Part shown: positions 18,976 through 27,086 of the stretch, in pieces
Numbering within the stretch: the stretch's first letter is position 1
Layout: each line of letters begins with the position of its first letter
Assembly (NCBI GenBank): GCA_027019165.1
Contig: JALUXC010000028.1
Location: forward strand, 54,929 to 118,928
Direction of reading: 5' to 3'
Source: Pseudophaeobacter sp.
GTDB lineage: Bacteria > Pseudomonadota > Alphaproteobacteria > Rhodobacterales > Rhodobacteraceae
Length of the DNA stretch: 64,000 nt
Notes under the pieces: generated by a model
Seen by the model: only the letters and a program-made list of their open reading frames with translations
Database searches by the model: none
Told to the model about the DNA's origin: nothing
Translations under genes and position numbers: made by a program

Positions 18976-19694
18976 ATGCCCAACTCCCGCGCAAGCCGGG
19001 TCACCGCCGCATCCACCTGCGCGCCATCGCTGCCGCGCACGACCACATTAGCGCCAAAGGCACCGTCCTTCTGGAACGGGTAGCACCCGATGGACAGATC
19101 CGCGAAATCCGCCGCAAGGGTCGACAGGTGGCCTGCAATCTCCCCCTCGCCGCGCATGATGCGCAGGGTCTGCGACAACAAGGGGCTGCCGCCGGTCAGG
19201 GTCGGCAGAACGCTCGCCACCATTGCCTCGAACACAGACGGCACGCCCGCCATCACATGCACATTCTTGAGTGTGAAACCGGGTGCCGCCGAAACCGGGT
19301 TTTCAATCAGCGCAGCACCGTCGGGGATGCGGGCCATGCGCAGGCGCGCCGCGTTCAGCTCGGTTCCTGACTTGTCGTAATGTTCTTGCAGGATCGCGCG
19401 GGCGTCGTTGCGCACATCCAGATGCGCACCAAAGGCCGCGGCGATGCAATCGGCGGTGATGTCGTCATGGGTGGGGCCGATGCCGCCGCTGGTAAAGACA
19501 TGGTCATAGGCCTCGGACAGGGCTGTGACACCAGTGATGATGGCCTCCTCATCATCGCTCACGACGCGCACTTCCTTCAGGTCGATGCCGTGTTTGGTCA
19601 GCTCGCCGGCCAGAAAATACATGTTCGAATCGCGCGTGCGCCCCGACAGGATTTCATCCCCGATGACCAGCATTGCTGCGGTTGGATTGCCCAT
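18972..19694 (-). CDS. CinA-like molybdopterin-binding-domain protein
   Basis: This 240-residue protein is the N-terminal (MoCF/COG1058) part of CinA without the NMN deamidase domain. It has the family start AMLVIGDEILSGRTRDSNMY and the binding loop VFTSGGIGPTHDDITADCIA. Members with this domain hydrolyse ADP-ribose or related nucleotides, or are unassigned. It is the first gene of the four-gene operon and is divergent from sfsA across 49 bp. Confidence 0.9.
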   Translation of the reverse strand: MGNPTAAMLVIGDEILSGRTRDSNMYFLAGELTKHGIDLKEVRVVSDDEEAIITGVTALSEAYDHVFTSGGIGPTHDDITADCIAAAFGAHLDVRNDARAILQEHYDKSGTELNAARLRMARIPDGAALIENPVSAAPGFTLKNVHVMAGVPSVFEAMVASVLPTLTGGSPLLSQTLRIMRGEGEIAGHLSTLAADFADLSIGCYPFQKDGAFGANVVVRGSDGAQVDAAVTRLARELGI

Positions 19695-19743
19695 GGCGCC
19701 TCTCCTCTTGATCCGGTGTTACGGCAGGTATAGGCCCAAGAAC

Positions 19744-20454
19744 ATGCGATTTGGAACCCCTCTGATCCCCGCCCGCCTGATCCGCCGTTACAAACGCTTT
19801 CTGGCGGACTGCCAGTTGGAAGACGGACGCGAAGTGACCGCCCATTGCGCCAACCCCGGATCAATGATGGGGCTGGCGGAACCCGGCATGAAAATCTGGC
19901 TTGAACCCAATGACGACCCCAAGAAAAAGCTGAAATACGGCTGGCGGCTGGTGGATCACGAGAACGGTCATTTCACCGGGGTGGATACCTCGGTGCCGAA
20001 CCGCGCCCTGCGCGCCGCGCTGGAGGCCCGCCAGATCGCAGAATTGTCAGAGTATGAAACCGTACGTGCCGAAGTGAAATATGGCGAGAAAAGCCGCATC
20101 GATTTCCTGCTGAGCCAGCCCGGCCTGCCCGATGCCTATGTAGAGATCAAAAGCGTAACCTTATCGCGCCAGCCCGCTCTGGCGGAGTTTCCAGACAGCG
20201 TGACCGCGCGCGGTACCAAACATCTGGGGGAGCTGGCCAATATGGTGGCACAAGGTCACCGCGCGGTGATGCTCTATCTGGTGCAGCGCAGTGACTGCAC
20301 CGGCTTTGATCTCGCCTCGGATATTGACCCTGCCTATACCGCCGCCTTTGCCACTGCCCAAAAAGCGGGCGTTGAGTGTCTGATCTATGGAACGCACCTT
20401 TCGCCTGAGGGGGTAGAGATCGCCGGGGCGCTTGAAAACAGGATGGCCGGGTGA
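19744..20454 (+). CDS. sfsA: SfsA sugar fermentation stimulation-type DNA-binding protein
   Basis: The 236-residue protein shows the SfsA hallmarks RYKRFLADCQLEDGREVTAH, CANPGSMMGL, GVDTSVPNR and the nuclease-like core SRIDFLLSQPG... AYVEIKSVTL, followed by FPDSVTARGTKHLGELANM. The core resembles a PD-(D/E)XK fold, but the cellular role of SfsA is still unclear. The ATG at 19744 gives the normal family length. It precedes map on the same strand. Confidence 0.93.
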   Translation: MRFGTPLIPARLIRRYKRFLADCQLEDGREVTAHCANPGSMMGLAEPGMKIWLEPNDDPKKKLKYGWRLVDHENGHFTGVDTSVPNRALRAALEARQIAELSEYETVRAEVKYGEKSRIDFLLSQPGLPDAYVEIKSVTLSRQPALAEFPDSVTARGTKHLGELANMVAQGHRAVMLYLVQRSDCTGFDLASDIDPAYTAAFATAQKAGVECLIYGTHLSPEGVEIAGALENRMAG

Positions 20455-20541
20455 CAGTCTCAATTTGGTCAACGCCTCTGGCCCTTTTCGCAGTTTGCCC
20501 CTAAATAGAGCGGTGAACCCCCAGCGATGGAGCCCCCGACC

Positions 20542-21351
20542 ATGAGATCGAAAGACGGTCGCACTACAAAAGACGGTATCCGCATTCACGATGAGGCCGA
20601 TTTTGCCGGCATGCATGTGGCGGGTGCGCTTGCGGCCAAGATCCTGGATGACATCGCCCAATATGTCTTTCCGGGTCAGACGACCGGCGAAATCGACCGT
20701 GTTATCACGAGGATGGTCGAGGATGCGGGAGCCAAGTCAGCCACCATCGGCTACAAAGGCTATCAGCATGCCAGCTGTATCTCAGTGAACCATGTGGTCT
20801 GCCACGGTATTCCCGGTGACAAAAAGCTCAAGGACGGGGATATCCTCAATATCGACGTGACTGTGATCGTCGATGGCTGGTTCGGCGACACCAGCCGCAT
20901 GTTCGTGGCAGGCAAGCTGCCCCGCAAGGCCGAGCGCCTGATCCAGGTCACCCATGATGCCCTGATGAAGGGGATTGAGGCCGTGAAACCCGGCAACACC
21001 TTTGGCGACATCGGACACACTATTCAGGCCTATGTGGAAAGCCAGCGGATGAGCGTGGTGCGTGACTTCTGCGGCCACGGGCTGGGTCAGGTCTTTCACG
21101 CGCCGCCCAACGTGCTGCACTATGGCCGCCCCGGCACTGGTCCGGTTCTGGAGGAAGGCATGTTCTTCACCATCGAACCAATGGTGAACCTTGGCCGCCC
21201 CGAGACCAAGATCCTGGCCGATGAGTGGACCGCAGTCACACGCGACAAATCTCTTTCGGCGCAGTTCGAACACTCGATCGGAGTGACAGCGGACGGCTAT
21301 GACATCTTCACCCTGTCACCCGGCGGCAAATTCCACCCGACCTACGGCTGA
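20542..21351 (+). CDS. map: Type I methionine aminopeptidase
   Basis: The 269-residue enzyme removes the initiator methionine. The five metal ligands are visible: two Asp in DILNIDVTVIVDGWFGDTSR, the His in CGHGLGQVFHAPPNV, and the Glu residues in FFTIEPMVNLG and AQFEHSIGVT. The ATG at 20542 has GGAG eight bases upstream and is preferred to the ATG at 20527. It follows sfsA with 87 bp between and is convergent with rsmD. Confidence 0.95.
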   Translation: MRSKDGRTTKDGIRIHDEADFAGMHVAGALAAKILDDIAQYVFPGQTTGEIDRVITRMVEDAGAKSATIGYKGYQHASCISVNHVVCHGIPGDKKLKDGDILNIDVTVIVDGWFGDTSRMFVAGKLPRKAERLIQVTHDALMKGIEAVKPGNTFGDIGHTIQAYVESQRMSVVRDFCGHGLGQVFHAPPNVLHYGRPGTGPVLEEGMFFTIEPMVNLGRPETKILADEWTAVTRDKSLSAQFEHSIGVTADGYDIFTLSPGGKFHPTYG

Positions 21352-21369
21352 CATTCGACCGTCACGCCT

Positions 21370-21933
21370 CTATGTCGTGGACGCGTTCAACACCATAATG
21401 GTGATATGCGTATCCCCATACTTGCGGCTGTCCTGCACCTCATAGCCCAAGGGCGGCTGCATGGGCGCATTTTCCTCCCAGACGATCAGCGCGCCGGGGG
21501 CGATCCAGCCGCCCGCCTCAGCCGTGGCCAGCGCCTTTTCGCCCAATCCCTTGCCATAGGGTGGGTCAAGGAAGATCACGTCATAGGGCGCGTCTGTGTT
21601 CTGCCCAAGTTTCAACGCGCTGCGGCGGATCAGGGCGGTGCGATCCTCGGCCCGGCAAAGCGCGATGTTCTTGCGAATGAGCCCCTGCGCAACGCGCCCG
21701 TCATCCACAAAGGTGACACAGGCCGCCCCGCGCGATAACGCCTCAAGCCCCAGCGCGCCTGTGCCCGCAAACAGGTCGAGCACCCGCAAGCGGTCAAAAT
21801 CGATCTGATGCGCCAGCACATTGAACAGGCTTTCGCGCACCCGGTCCGTGGTGGGCCGCAGATGCGCGCCTGCATCGCCCTTGCCCAGCGCCGCAAGGGC
21901 GCGGCCGCGAAAGGCGCCCGCGATGATCCTCAT
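21370..21933 (-). CDS. rsmD: 16S rRNA (guanine-966 N2) methyltransferase
   Basis: The 187-residue protein starts with the RsmD signature MRIIAGAFRGRALAAL, then RPTTDRVRESLFNVL. It has a SAM-binding loop LDLFAGTGALGLEALSRGA and the catalytic DPPYGKG motif (FLDPPYGKG). It methylates G966 in assembled small subunits. Its start overlaps the stop of the upstream flavoprotein gene as ATGA. Confidence 0.95.
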   Translation of the reverse strand: MRIIAGAFRGRALAALGKGDAGAHLRPTTDRVRESLFNVLAHQIDFDRLRVLDLFAGTGALGLEALSRGAACVTFVDDGRVAQGLIRKNIALCRAEDRTALIRRSALKLGQNTDAPYDVIFLDPPYGKGLGEKALATAEAGGWIAPGALIVWEENAPMQPPLGYEVQDSRKYGDTHITIMVLNASTT

Positions 21934-23141
21934 GCTTTCAGGAGCGGTTTCAGATCGGCCTCGGGGTCGGCCACCACCGCCTTGTCGGCCGTCTTGCCGC
22001 CATCGATCAGGCGTTTGCCGACCATATAGGCGCGCGGATCGTTCATCGCATCGACCGCCACCAGCTGATCGCCCTTGTAGTACCAGAAGGACACGGTCTG
22101 CCCCGCGCCTTGGCGGGTGATCACATTGTCATAGCCGCTGTTGAGGCCTGCGATCTGCAGTTTCACATCGTATTGGTCCGACCAGAACCAGGGCTTTGCG
22201 ACATAGTCCTTTTCCGCACCCAGCATGTTTTGCGCGACGATCTCGGCCTGATCGATGGCGTTGGGCACGCTTTCCAGACGGATCCGTCCGCCCTGATAGG
22301 GGAAAGACGCACAATCCCCCGCCGCCCAGATCGCGGGATCCGAGGTGCGCCCCTGCGCATCGACCCGGATGCCGTTCTCGATGGTCAGCCCTGCCTGTTC
22401 GGCCAGCGCCGTGGCGGGCGCAATGCCGACCCCGACAATAACAAAATCCACGTCCAGCGCCTCTCCTCCAGACAGAACCGCCCGTGTGACCTTGCCAGCC
22501 TCGCCCTCGAGACGCTCAAGCCCCGTCCCCTCGCGGATGTCCACACCATGCGCTTGATGCAGGGCGCGGAAGTAGTCCGAGGTTTCAGCTGAGGCGACCC
22601 GTTGCAGGATCCGGTCGGCCATTTCTACCAGCGTGACGTTGAGGCCACGTTTGGCGCAGACCGCTGCTGCCTCAAGCCCGATGTAGCCACCGCCCACGAT
22701 CAACACCCGCTTTCCTTCGCTCACTTGGGGCGCCATCGCGTCGACATCGGCCAGACCGCGCACCACAAAGACGCCGTCCAGATCGCCGCCAATGACAGCA
22801 GGCAGGCGGCGCGGATCCGATCCCGTGGTCAGTGCCAGCTGGTCGTAGGACACCACCTCATCCCCCAAAGACACCGTCTTGGCGCTAGGATCGATGCCGG
22901 TCACAGTAGCCCCAAGTTTCAAAGCAATGGCATTGTCGGCATAGAAACTTTCGGGGCGCAGAAACAGACGTTCCTTATCCATCTCCCCAAGCAGATAGGC
23001 CTTTGACAGGGGCGGCCGCTGGTAGGGTGGAGCGTTTTCTGCACCGATCAGTGTGATTTCACCCTCAAATCCGTCCTTGCGCAGCTTTGCCACCAATGAG
23101 GATCCTGCCTGCCCTGCTCCGATTACCACGATGTGGCTCAT
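21930..23141 (-). CDS. NAD(P)H-dependent ferredoxin/rubredoxin reductase-type flavoprotein
   Basis: This 403-residue two-dinucleotide-fold oxidoreductase has an FAD loop at the N-terminus (VVIGAGQAGSSLVAKLRKDG) and an NAD(P)H loop near residue 148 (VLIVGGGYIGLEAAAVCAK). A second FAD motif, PAIWAAGDCASFPYQG, follows, and then the C-terminal reductase domain with PWFWSDQYDVKLQIAGL. It resembles rhodocoxin/putidaredoxin reductases that feed electrons to a ferredoxin. No ferredoxin or P450 gene is adjacent. It is divergent from a peroxiredoxin gene. Confidence 0.9.
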   Translation of the reverse strand: MSHIVVIGAGQAGSSLVAKLRKDGFEGEITLIGAENAPPYQRPPLSKAYLLGEMDKERLFLRPESFYADNAIALKLGATVTGIDPSAKTVSLGDEVVSYDQLALTTGSDPRRLPAVIGGDLDGVFVVRGLADVDAMAPQVSEGKRVLIVGGGYIGLEAAAVCAKRGLNVTLVEMADRILQRVASAETSDYFRALHQAHGVDIREGTGLERLEGEAGKVTRAVLSGGEALDVDFVIVGVGIAPATALAEQAGLTIENGIRVDAQGRTSDPAIWAAGDCASFPYQGGRIRLESVPNAIDQAEIVAQNMLGAEKDYVAKPWFWSDQYDVKLQIAGLNSGYDNVITRQGAGQTVSFWYYKGDQLVAVDAMNDPRAYMVGKRLIDGGKTADKAVVADPEADLKPLLKA

Positions 23142-23239
23142 GTCTTCTCTTGCCTCCTGCCCCGGTTCTGGTCACCTTCACTGCGGACCCTATATGGGTG
23201 ACCAAGGGAAACGCAATCACGACAGAAGAGGAACGCGCG

Positions 23240-23728
23240 ATGATTTCAGTCGGAGACAAACTGCCGGACGCAACACTGGTGCAAATGGGGGCCGAAGGGC
23301 CACAGCCGGTGCAGATGGCGGAGAAGGTCAAGGGGCGCAAGGTGGCGATCTTTGCAGTGCCGGGTGCCTTTACGCCCACCTGCCACTCGGCGCATGTTCC
23401 GAGCTTTATCCGCACCAAGGATCAGTTCGACGCAAAAGGCGTGGATGAAATCATCTGCATTTCCGCCAACGATCCCTTCGTGATGAAGGCCTGGGGCGAT
23501 GCAACCGGCGCAACCGAAGCCGGGATCACCATGCTTGCCGATGCCGAAAGTGCCTTTACCGATGCGATCGGCATGCGCTTTGATGCGCCACCCGCCGGGC
23601 TGATCGGCCGCTCGCTGCGCTATGCGATGCTGGTCGAAGACGGAGAGGTCAAGATCCTCAACCGTGAGGAAAACCCTGGCCAGTGCGAACTGTCCGCTGG
23701 CGAGGGCCTGCTGGACGCAATGAGCTGA
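23240..23728 (+). CDS. Peroxiredoxin (Prx5-like)
   Basis: The 162-residue protein is a 1-Cys/atypical 2-Cys peroxiredoxin. The active site is PGAFTPTCHSAHVPSF with the peroxidatic Cys near residue 48 and its Thr at position -3. The C-terminal block REENPGQCELSAGE holds a second Cys that may resolve the disulfide. It reduces hydrogen peroxide and alkyl peroxides, likely with glutaredoxin or thioredoxin. The start at 23240 (MISVGDKLPDATL) is the family start. Confidence 0.93.
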   Translation: MISVGDKLPDATLVQMGAEGPQPVQMAEKVKGRKVAIFAVPGAFTPTCHSAHVPSFIRTKDQFDAKGVDEIICISANDPFVMKAWGDATGATEAGITMLADAESAFTDAIGMRFDAPPAGLIGRSLRYAMLVEDGEVKILNREENPGQCELSAGEGLLDAMS

Positions 23729-23744
23729 TCCGGACCTGCCGCGT

Positions 23745-23763
23745 GCCGTCATTGTAAGACGGC
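23745..23763. terminator. Hairpin after peroxiredoxin
   Basis: The stem gccgtc (23745-23750) / gacggc (23758-23763) with loop attgtaa sits 16 bp after the peroxiredoxin stop, in the convergent spacer before the lacI-type gene. There is no T-run, so the terminator call is tentative. The rest of 23764-23891 holds no gene that I recognise. Confidence 0.45.
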
Positions 23764-23891
23764 GCGTGGCTCATGCCCCGTGCAATGCTGTAATGATGCC
23801 CAGAGCGCCGGTGAATCGCACGGGCGTGAACCTCGCACGTGTGTTCCCGGCAGAAATGAAGCCTTCTTCCGCGAGGCTGGGTCCCTTCGGG

Positions 23892-24923
23892 TCAGCCTGA
23901 CGGCAGGCGGGGCCTGCCCAGAGTGTCACGCAGGCACAAAGTCGTTGATAGCTCACGGCTTTCTACCGCCTCATTCCCATTTACCAAACCAACAAGGGTT
24001 TTTGCAGCCTCGCGCCCCATTTCGCGATGAGGGACGTGCACGGTTGTCAAAGGCGGCTCAACAACACGCGCAAGTTCAATATCGTCAAAGCCGGTAATCG
24101 AGATGTCATCGGGCACCCTCAGGCCCATTTGTTGGGCCGCGCGCAGCGCCCCCACAGCAAGCACATCATTGCCGCAAATCACGACACTGGGCCTGTCCTG
24201 ACACTGCAGCAGTTGTGCAAAGGCCGCAGAACCGTTGTCGATAGAATACTCTGTTTCAACAAGAGCCAAGTGTTCAACATCCAGCCCGGCTTCCGTCATG
24301 GCCTGCCTCACACCCTCGACCCGCTCCCGCGCACGGTCATTGTCATCGATCCGCGCCGAGATACACCCGATGCTACGATGCCCAAGGGCGATGACATCGT
24401 CTGCCAAGGTCTTCATTGCCAGTCGATTGTCAAAGCCGATGGCGGGCCGTTCCTCGTCGGCGTCAAAGGCCCAGGCCGTCAAGACAGGCACACCTCGCAT
24501 GTCGAGGAATTCATAGATCTCATCGGGGCGCTGATAGCCGATCAGCAAAAGTGCATCAGCGCCGCGGGCAACAAGCGCACGGATCTGTTCCGCTTCGACA
24601 TCCGGGCGGTACTGCGAACTGGCAACCAGAAGCGTGAAGCCGTAGCGGTGCAACTCCTCCTGAAACGCCTGCAGGCCGCGTGCGAAAATCGCATTGTCCA
24701 TTGTTGGGATAACAGCCCCAATGGTGTGGGTTTGCCGAGCCGCCAGAGCACGGGCGTTGAAATTCGGAGCATAGCCGAGCTGATGCACTGCAGCCATGAC
24801 CCTTTCTCGTGTCTTGGCGTTCACCTGAACCGGTGAGTTGAGGCAGCGAGACACTGTTGCGGTGGATACCCCCGCAGCACGCGCCACATCGGCCAACGTC
24901 GGTATGTTTCTCGTGTCGCTCAA
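23892..24923 (-). CDS. hpsR: LacI-family regulator of the DHPS operon (HpsR-like)
   Basis: The 343-residue protein has a LacI helix-turn-helix and hinge (IPTLADVARAAGVSTATVSR, VNAKTRERVMAAVHQLGYAP) followed by a periplasmic-binding-protein-like sensor domain (IGAVIPTMDNAIFARGLQAF; DISITGFDDIELARVVEPPL). It is divergent from the sulfonate operon, with two palindromic operators in between. In Cupriavidus pinatubonensis the DHPS cluster is also led by a LacI-type gene, hpsR, which supports the name by position. The inducer (DHPS or a downstream metabolite) is not known from sequence. Confidence 0.85.
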   Translation of the reverse strand: MSDTRNIPTLADVARAAGVSTATVSRCLNSPVQVNAKTRERVMAAVHQLGYAPNFNARALAARQTHTIGAVIPTMDNAIFARGLQAFQEELHRYGFTLLVASSQYRPDVEAEQIRALVARGADALLLIGYQRPDEIYEFLDMRGVPVLTAWAFDADEERPAIGFDNRLAMKTLADDVIALGHRSIGCISARIDDNDRARERVEGVRQAMTEAGLDVEHLALVETEYSIDNGSAAFAQLLQCQDRPSVVICGNDVLAVGALRAAQQMGLRVPDDISITGFDDIELARVVEPPLTTVHVPHREMGREAAKTLVGLVNGNEAVESRELSTTLCLRDTLGRPRLPSG

Positions 24924-25015
24924 GATGTTTGTCTTCCTACATCAATCAAAAGCTTGGCTATCCCGGTTCCTCGATTGGAACAATGCCAATCCGCTTGGCT
25001 GGCCAATATCGCAAA

Positions 25016-25053
25016 TGTAAGCGCTTGCACGCCCAAATGTAAGCGCTTACAGT
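25016..25053 (+). promoter_or_regulatory. Phased LacI operators overlapping the hps promoter
   Basis: tgtaagcgcttgca (25016-25029) and the perfect palindrome tgtaagcgcttaca (25038-25051) lie with centres 22 bp apart, two helical turns. A plausible promoter, TTGCAC (25025-25030), 17-bp spacer and TACAGT (25048-25053), is embedded in them, so the first operator covers the -35 and the second the -10. Repressor binding would block the operon start. The 24924-25091 region is shared with the divergent regulator gene. Confidence 0.8.
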
Positions 25054-25091
25054 CATCTCGAATCGCCCTGCTGTGACGAAGGGAGGGATCC

Positions 25092-25298
25092 ATGTTTCTG
25101 ATGACGGCAGTTTTTCTTTTTGCCCTGTTCGCACTGAACGTGGCTACGGGATCCTATGGGGCAGCACCGTTTCTCGGGGATGTGGGAGAAATGCTGCTGC
25201 TTTTTGCGGCCTCGATCGCCTTTGTTGCCGCAGTGCTGAAACGCGAGGCGGAATCCAAAAAAGATCAAGAAAATGAAGGTCCAAGGGAGGAAAAATGA
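25092..25298 (+). CDS. Small two-helix membrane protein leading the TRAP operon
   Basis: The 68-residue product has two predicted membrane helices (MFLMTAVFLFALFALNVATG and EMLLLFAASIAFVAAVLK) and a charged tail of Lys/Glu (ESKKDQENEGPREEK). It is the first gene after the LacI-controlled promoter, and its stop overlaps the dctP-type start as ATGA, so it is made together with the transporter. I do not recognise the family. A role as an accessory subunit or assembly factor of the TRAP system is an inference from position only. Confidence 0.75.
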   Translation: MFLMTAVFLFALFALNVATGSYGAAPFLGDVGEMLLLFAASIAFVAAVLKREAESKKDQENEGPREEK

Positions 25299-26443
25299 TG
25301 GACATGGAGCGCAAGGAACTGGCGTCTGCTGAAAGGCGCAACTTCCTGAAATTGATTGGCGGAGGCGGGTTCACCGCAGCGATGGTCGCAGGAGCAGGGG
25401 GCCTCCTGTGGTCGTCAGAGGCTGCTGCCCAAACCGCAAAGGAAGAGCGGGAACGTGAAGCCGCTGCCGATCACGTGATGACCGTTGCAACAGCATATGT
25501 TCTGGGCGCATCGCGCAGTTATCCGATCATGCAACTGGACCTGAAGGAAAACATCCAGAACGCCACCAACGGCAAGGTCTATGTCAAACTGGCGCCGGGT
25601 GGACAGCTTGGAGCCGGTGGCGCATTGGTCCAAAAGGTTCAGGGTGGCACAATTCAGGCGGCCCAGCATTCGCTGTCGAACTTTGCGCCCTTTGCGTCGA
25701 CGGTTGATTTGATCAATATGCCGTATCTGTGTGGCTCCAACCAGCGCTTCACAAACCTGGTAACCTCTGATTTCTGGAATGCAGAAGTTCATCCCAAGGT
25801 CGAGGCTGCGGGCTTTAAGGCTCTCTTCTATATCAACATTGATCCTCGGGTGGTCGCCGTGCGCAAAGGTGGCGAAGCGGTCACGACACCGGGCGATATG
25901 TCGGGCGTCAAATTCCGTGTGCCAGGATCGAAGATGCTGCAGCAGTACTACCGAATGGTCGGCGCAAACCCGACCCCGGTAGCATGGGGCGAAACCCCTT
26001 CGGCCATCAAACAGGGGGTGGCCGATGCCCTCGATCCATCTGTCGGCGCGCTCTACGTTTTTGGCTTCAAGGATATTCTGAGCCACGTCACTTTTACGCA
26101 AGCGGTGCCGGACAGCCAAGTCTACTCATGCAACCTGGAGTGGTTCTCCGGCCTACCCAGCGACGTACAGGACGGTGTGATGTGGGGCGCTGAGATGACC
26201 GCGCATCAGAACCTCTCCAAGGTTCCTTCGGCCCGGGCCTTTGCGATGTCCGAACTGGTGAAATCAGGGGTTCAGTTCCACTCGCTCAGCAGTGATCAAC
26301 TGGCAGAATGGAAAGCTGCCGGCGGCTACCAGCGCCCCGAGTGGGACGAGTTCAAGGTCGAACTTGCAGGCTCTATGGACAACTTTGCCAAGCTTGAAGA
26401 GGCTGCTGGCACTCAAGGCAAATATTTCGTCCACGACGCCTGA
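25295..26443 (+). CDS. hpsK: TRAP transporter substrate-binding protein, Tat-exported
   Basis: The 382-residue DctP-type solute-binding protein would capture the sulfonate in the periplasm. Its N-terminus carries a twin-arginine signal, AERRNFLKLIGGGGFTAAMV, rather than the usual Sec signal. The mature domain contains APGGQLGAGGALVQKVQGGT and the conserved SGVKFRVPGSKMLQQYYRMV with the substrate-binding Arg. AGGGAGG precedes the start. Specificity for DHPS is inferred from the genes that follow; the hpsKLM letters follow the published naming of the DHPS TRAP system. Confidence 0.85.
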   Translation: MMDMERKELASAERRNFLKLIGGGGFTAAMVAGAGGLLWSSEAAAQTAKEEREREAAADHVMTVATAYVLGASRSYPIMQLDLKENIQNATNGKVYVKLAPGGQLGAGGALVQKVQGGTIQAAQHSLSNFAPFASTVDLINMPYLCGSNQRFTNLVTSDFWNAEVHPKVEAAGFKALFYINIDPRVVAVRKGGEAVTTPGDMSGVKFRVPGSKMLQQYYRMVGANPTPVAWGETPSAIKQGVADALDPSVGALYVFGFKDILSHVTFTQAVPDSQVYSCNLEWFSGLPSDVQDGVMWGAEMTAHQNLSKVPSARAFAMSELVKSGVQFHSLSSDQLAEWKAAGGYQRPEWDEFKVELAGSMDNFAKLEEAAGTQGKYFVHDA

Positions 26444-26562
26444 TGGAACGCACGCGGACGCCTGAAAGGGGCGTCCGCAACCCAACGGCTCCTCATCTCC
26501 GAAACGCTTGACGCGCCGCCGAACACACGGGCGAGGCGCCCGGGCCAGTATTGGACAGTGTC

Positions 26563-27075
26563 ATGAACCTATTGCGTCAGATCGACAAAAATGCCGAACG
26601 ATGGGCCCTTTTGGTATTCTACGTCATGTTGGTGGCCACGATGGCGATCGAGGTGCTTCGCCGCGAGATTTTCGCCTATTCTTCGATCTGGGGCGAAGAG
26701 ATCGTCCGGTACTCTTTTATCTACCTGGCCTGGATCGGCGCGGCCGCAGCGGTCAAGGACCGCGCGCATATCCGCATTGACGTGCTCATGCACTACTTCC
26801 CTCCCCGCCCTAAGGCTGTGATGTATATTTTCGGCGATCTGGTGATGCTCGTGGTCGCGGTCATTGCCCTCTACTGGTCCTATGAGACAGTGCACGTTTC
26901 AGCCAAATTCGGATCGGTAAGCCACGGCTTGCGGGTTTCAATGGTCTGGTTTCTCATGGCGGTGCCCTTGGGCTTTGCTCTGATGATCTGGCGTCTTCTA
27001 CAATCCCTTTTGCGTGATCTGCGCAGCCTTCGCGACGGCACGGCCGTCTTCGAGGGCGACACACTGTTTGATTGA
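26563..27075 (+). CDS. hpsL: TRAP transporter small membrane subunit (DctQ type)
   Basis: The 170-residue protein has four membrane helices and the DctQ signature EVLRREIFAYSSIWGEEIVR followed by YLAWIGAAAAVKDRAHIRID. It couples the binding protein to the large permease subunit. The ATG at 26563 is preferred over an upstream TTG at 26551. The gap of about 120 bp after the binding-protein gene contains no other gene. The large subunit begins 11 bp downstream. Confidence 0.9.
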   Translation: MNLLRQIDKNAERWALLVFYVMLVATMAIEVLRREIFAYSSIWGEEIVRYSFIYLAWIGAAAAVKDRAHIRIDVLMHYFPPRPKAVMYIFGDLVMLVVAVIALYWSYETVHVSAKFGSVSHGLRVSMVWFLMAVPLGFALMIWRLLQSLLRDLRSLRDGTAVFEGDTLFD

Positions 27076-27086
27076 GGGGGCGAACC

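Noticed and set aside
25016..25051. CRISPR-like repeat pair
   Set aside because: There are only two 14-bp palindromic units in front of an operon facing a LacI gene, which fits operators. No CRISPR array was seen anywhere in the window.
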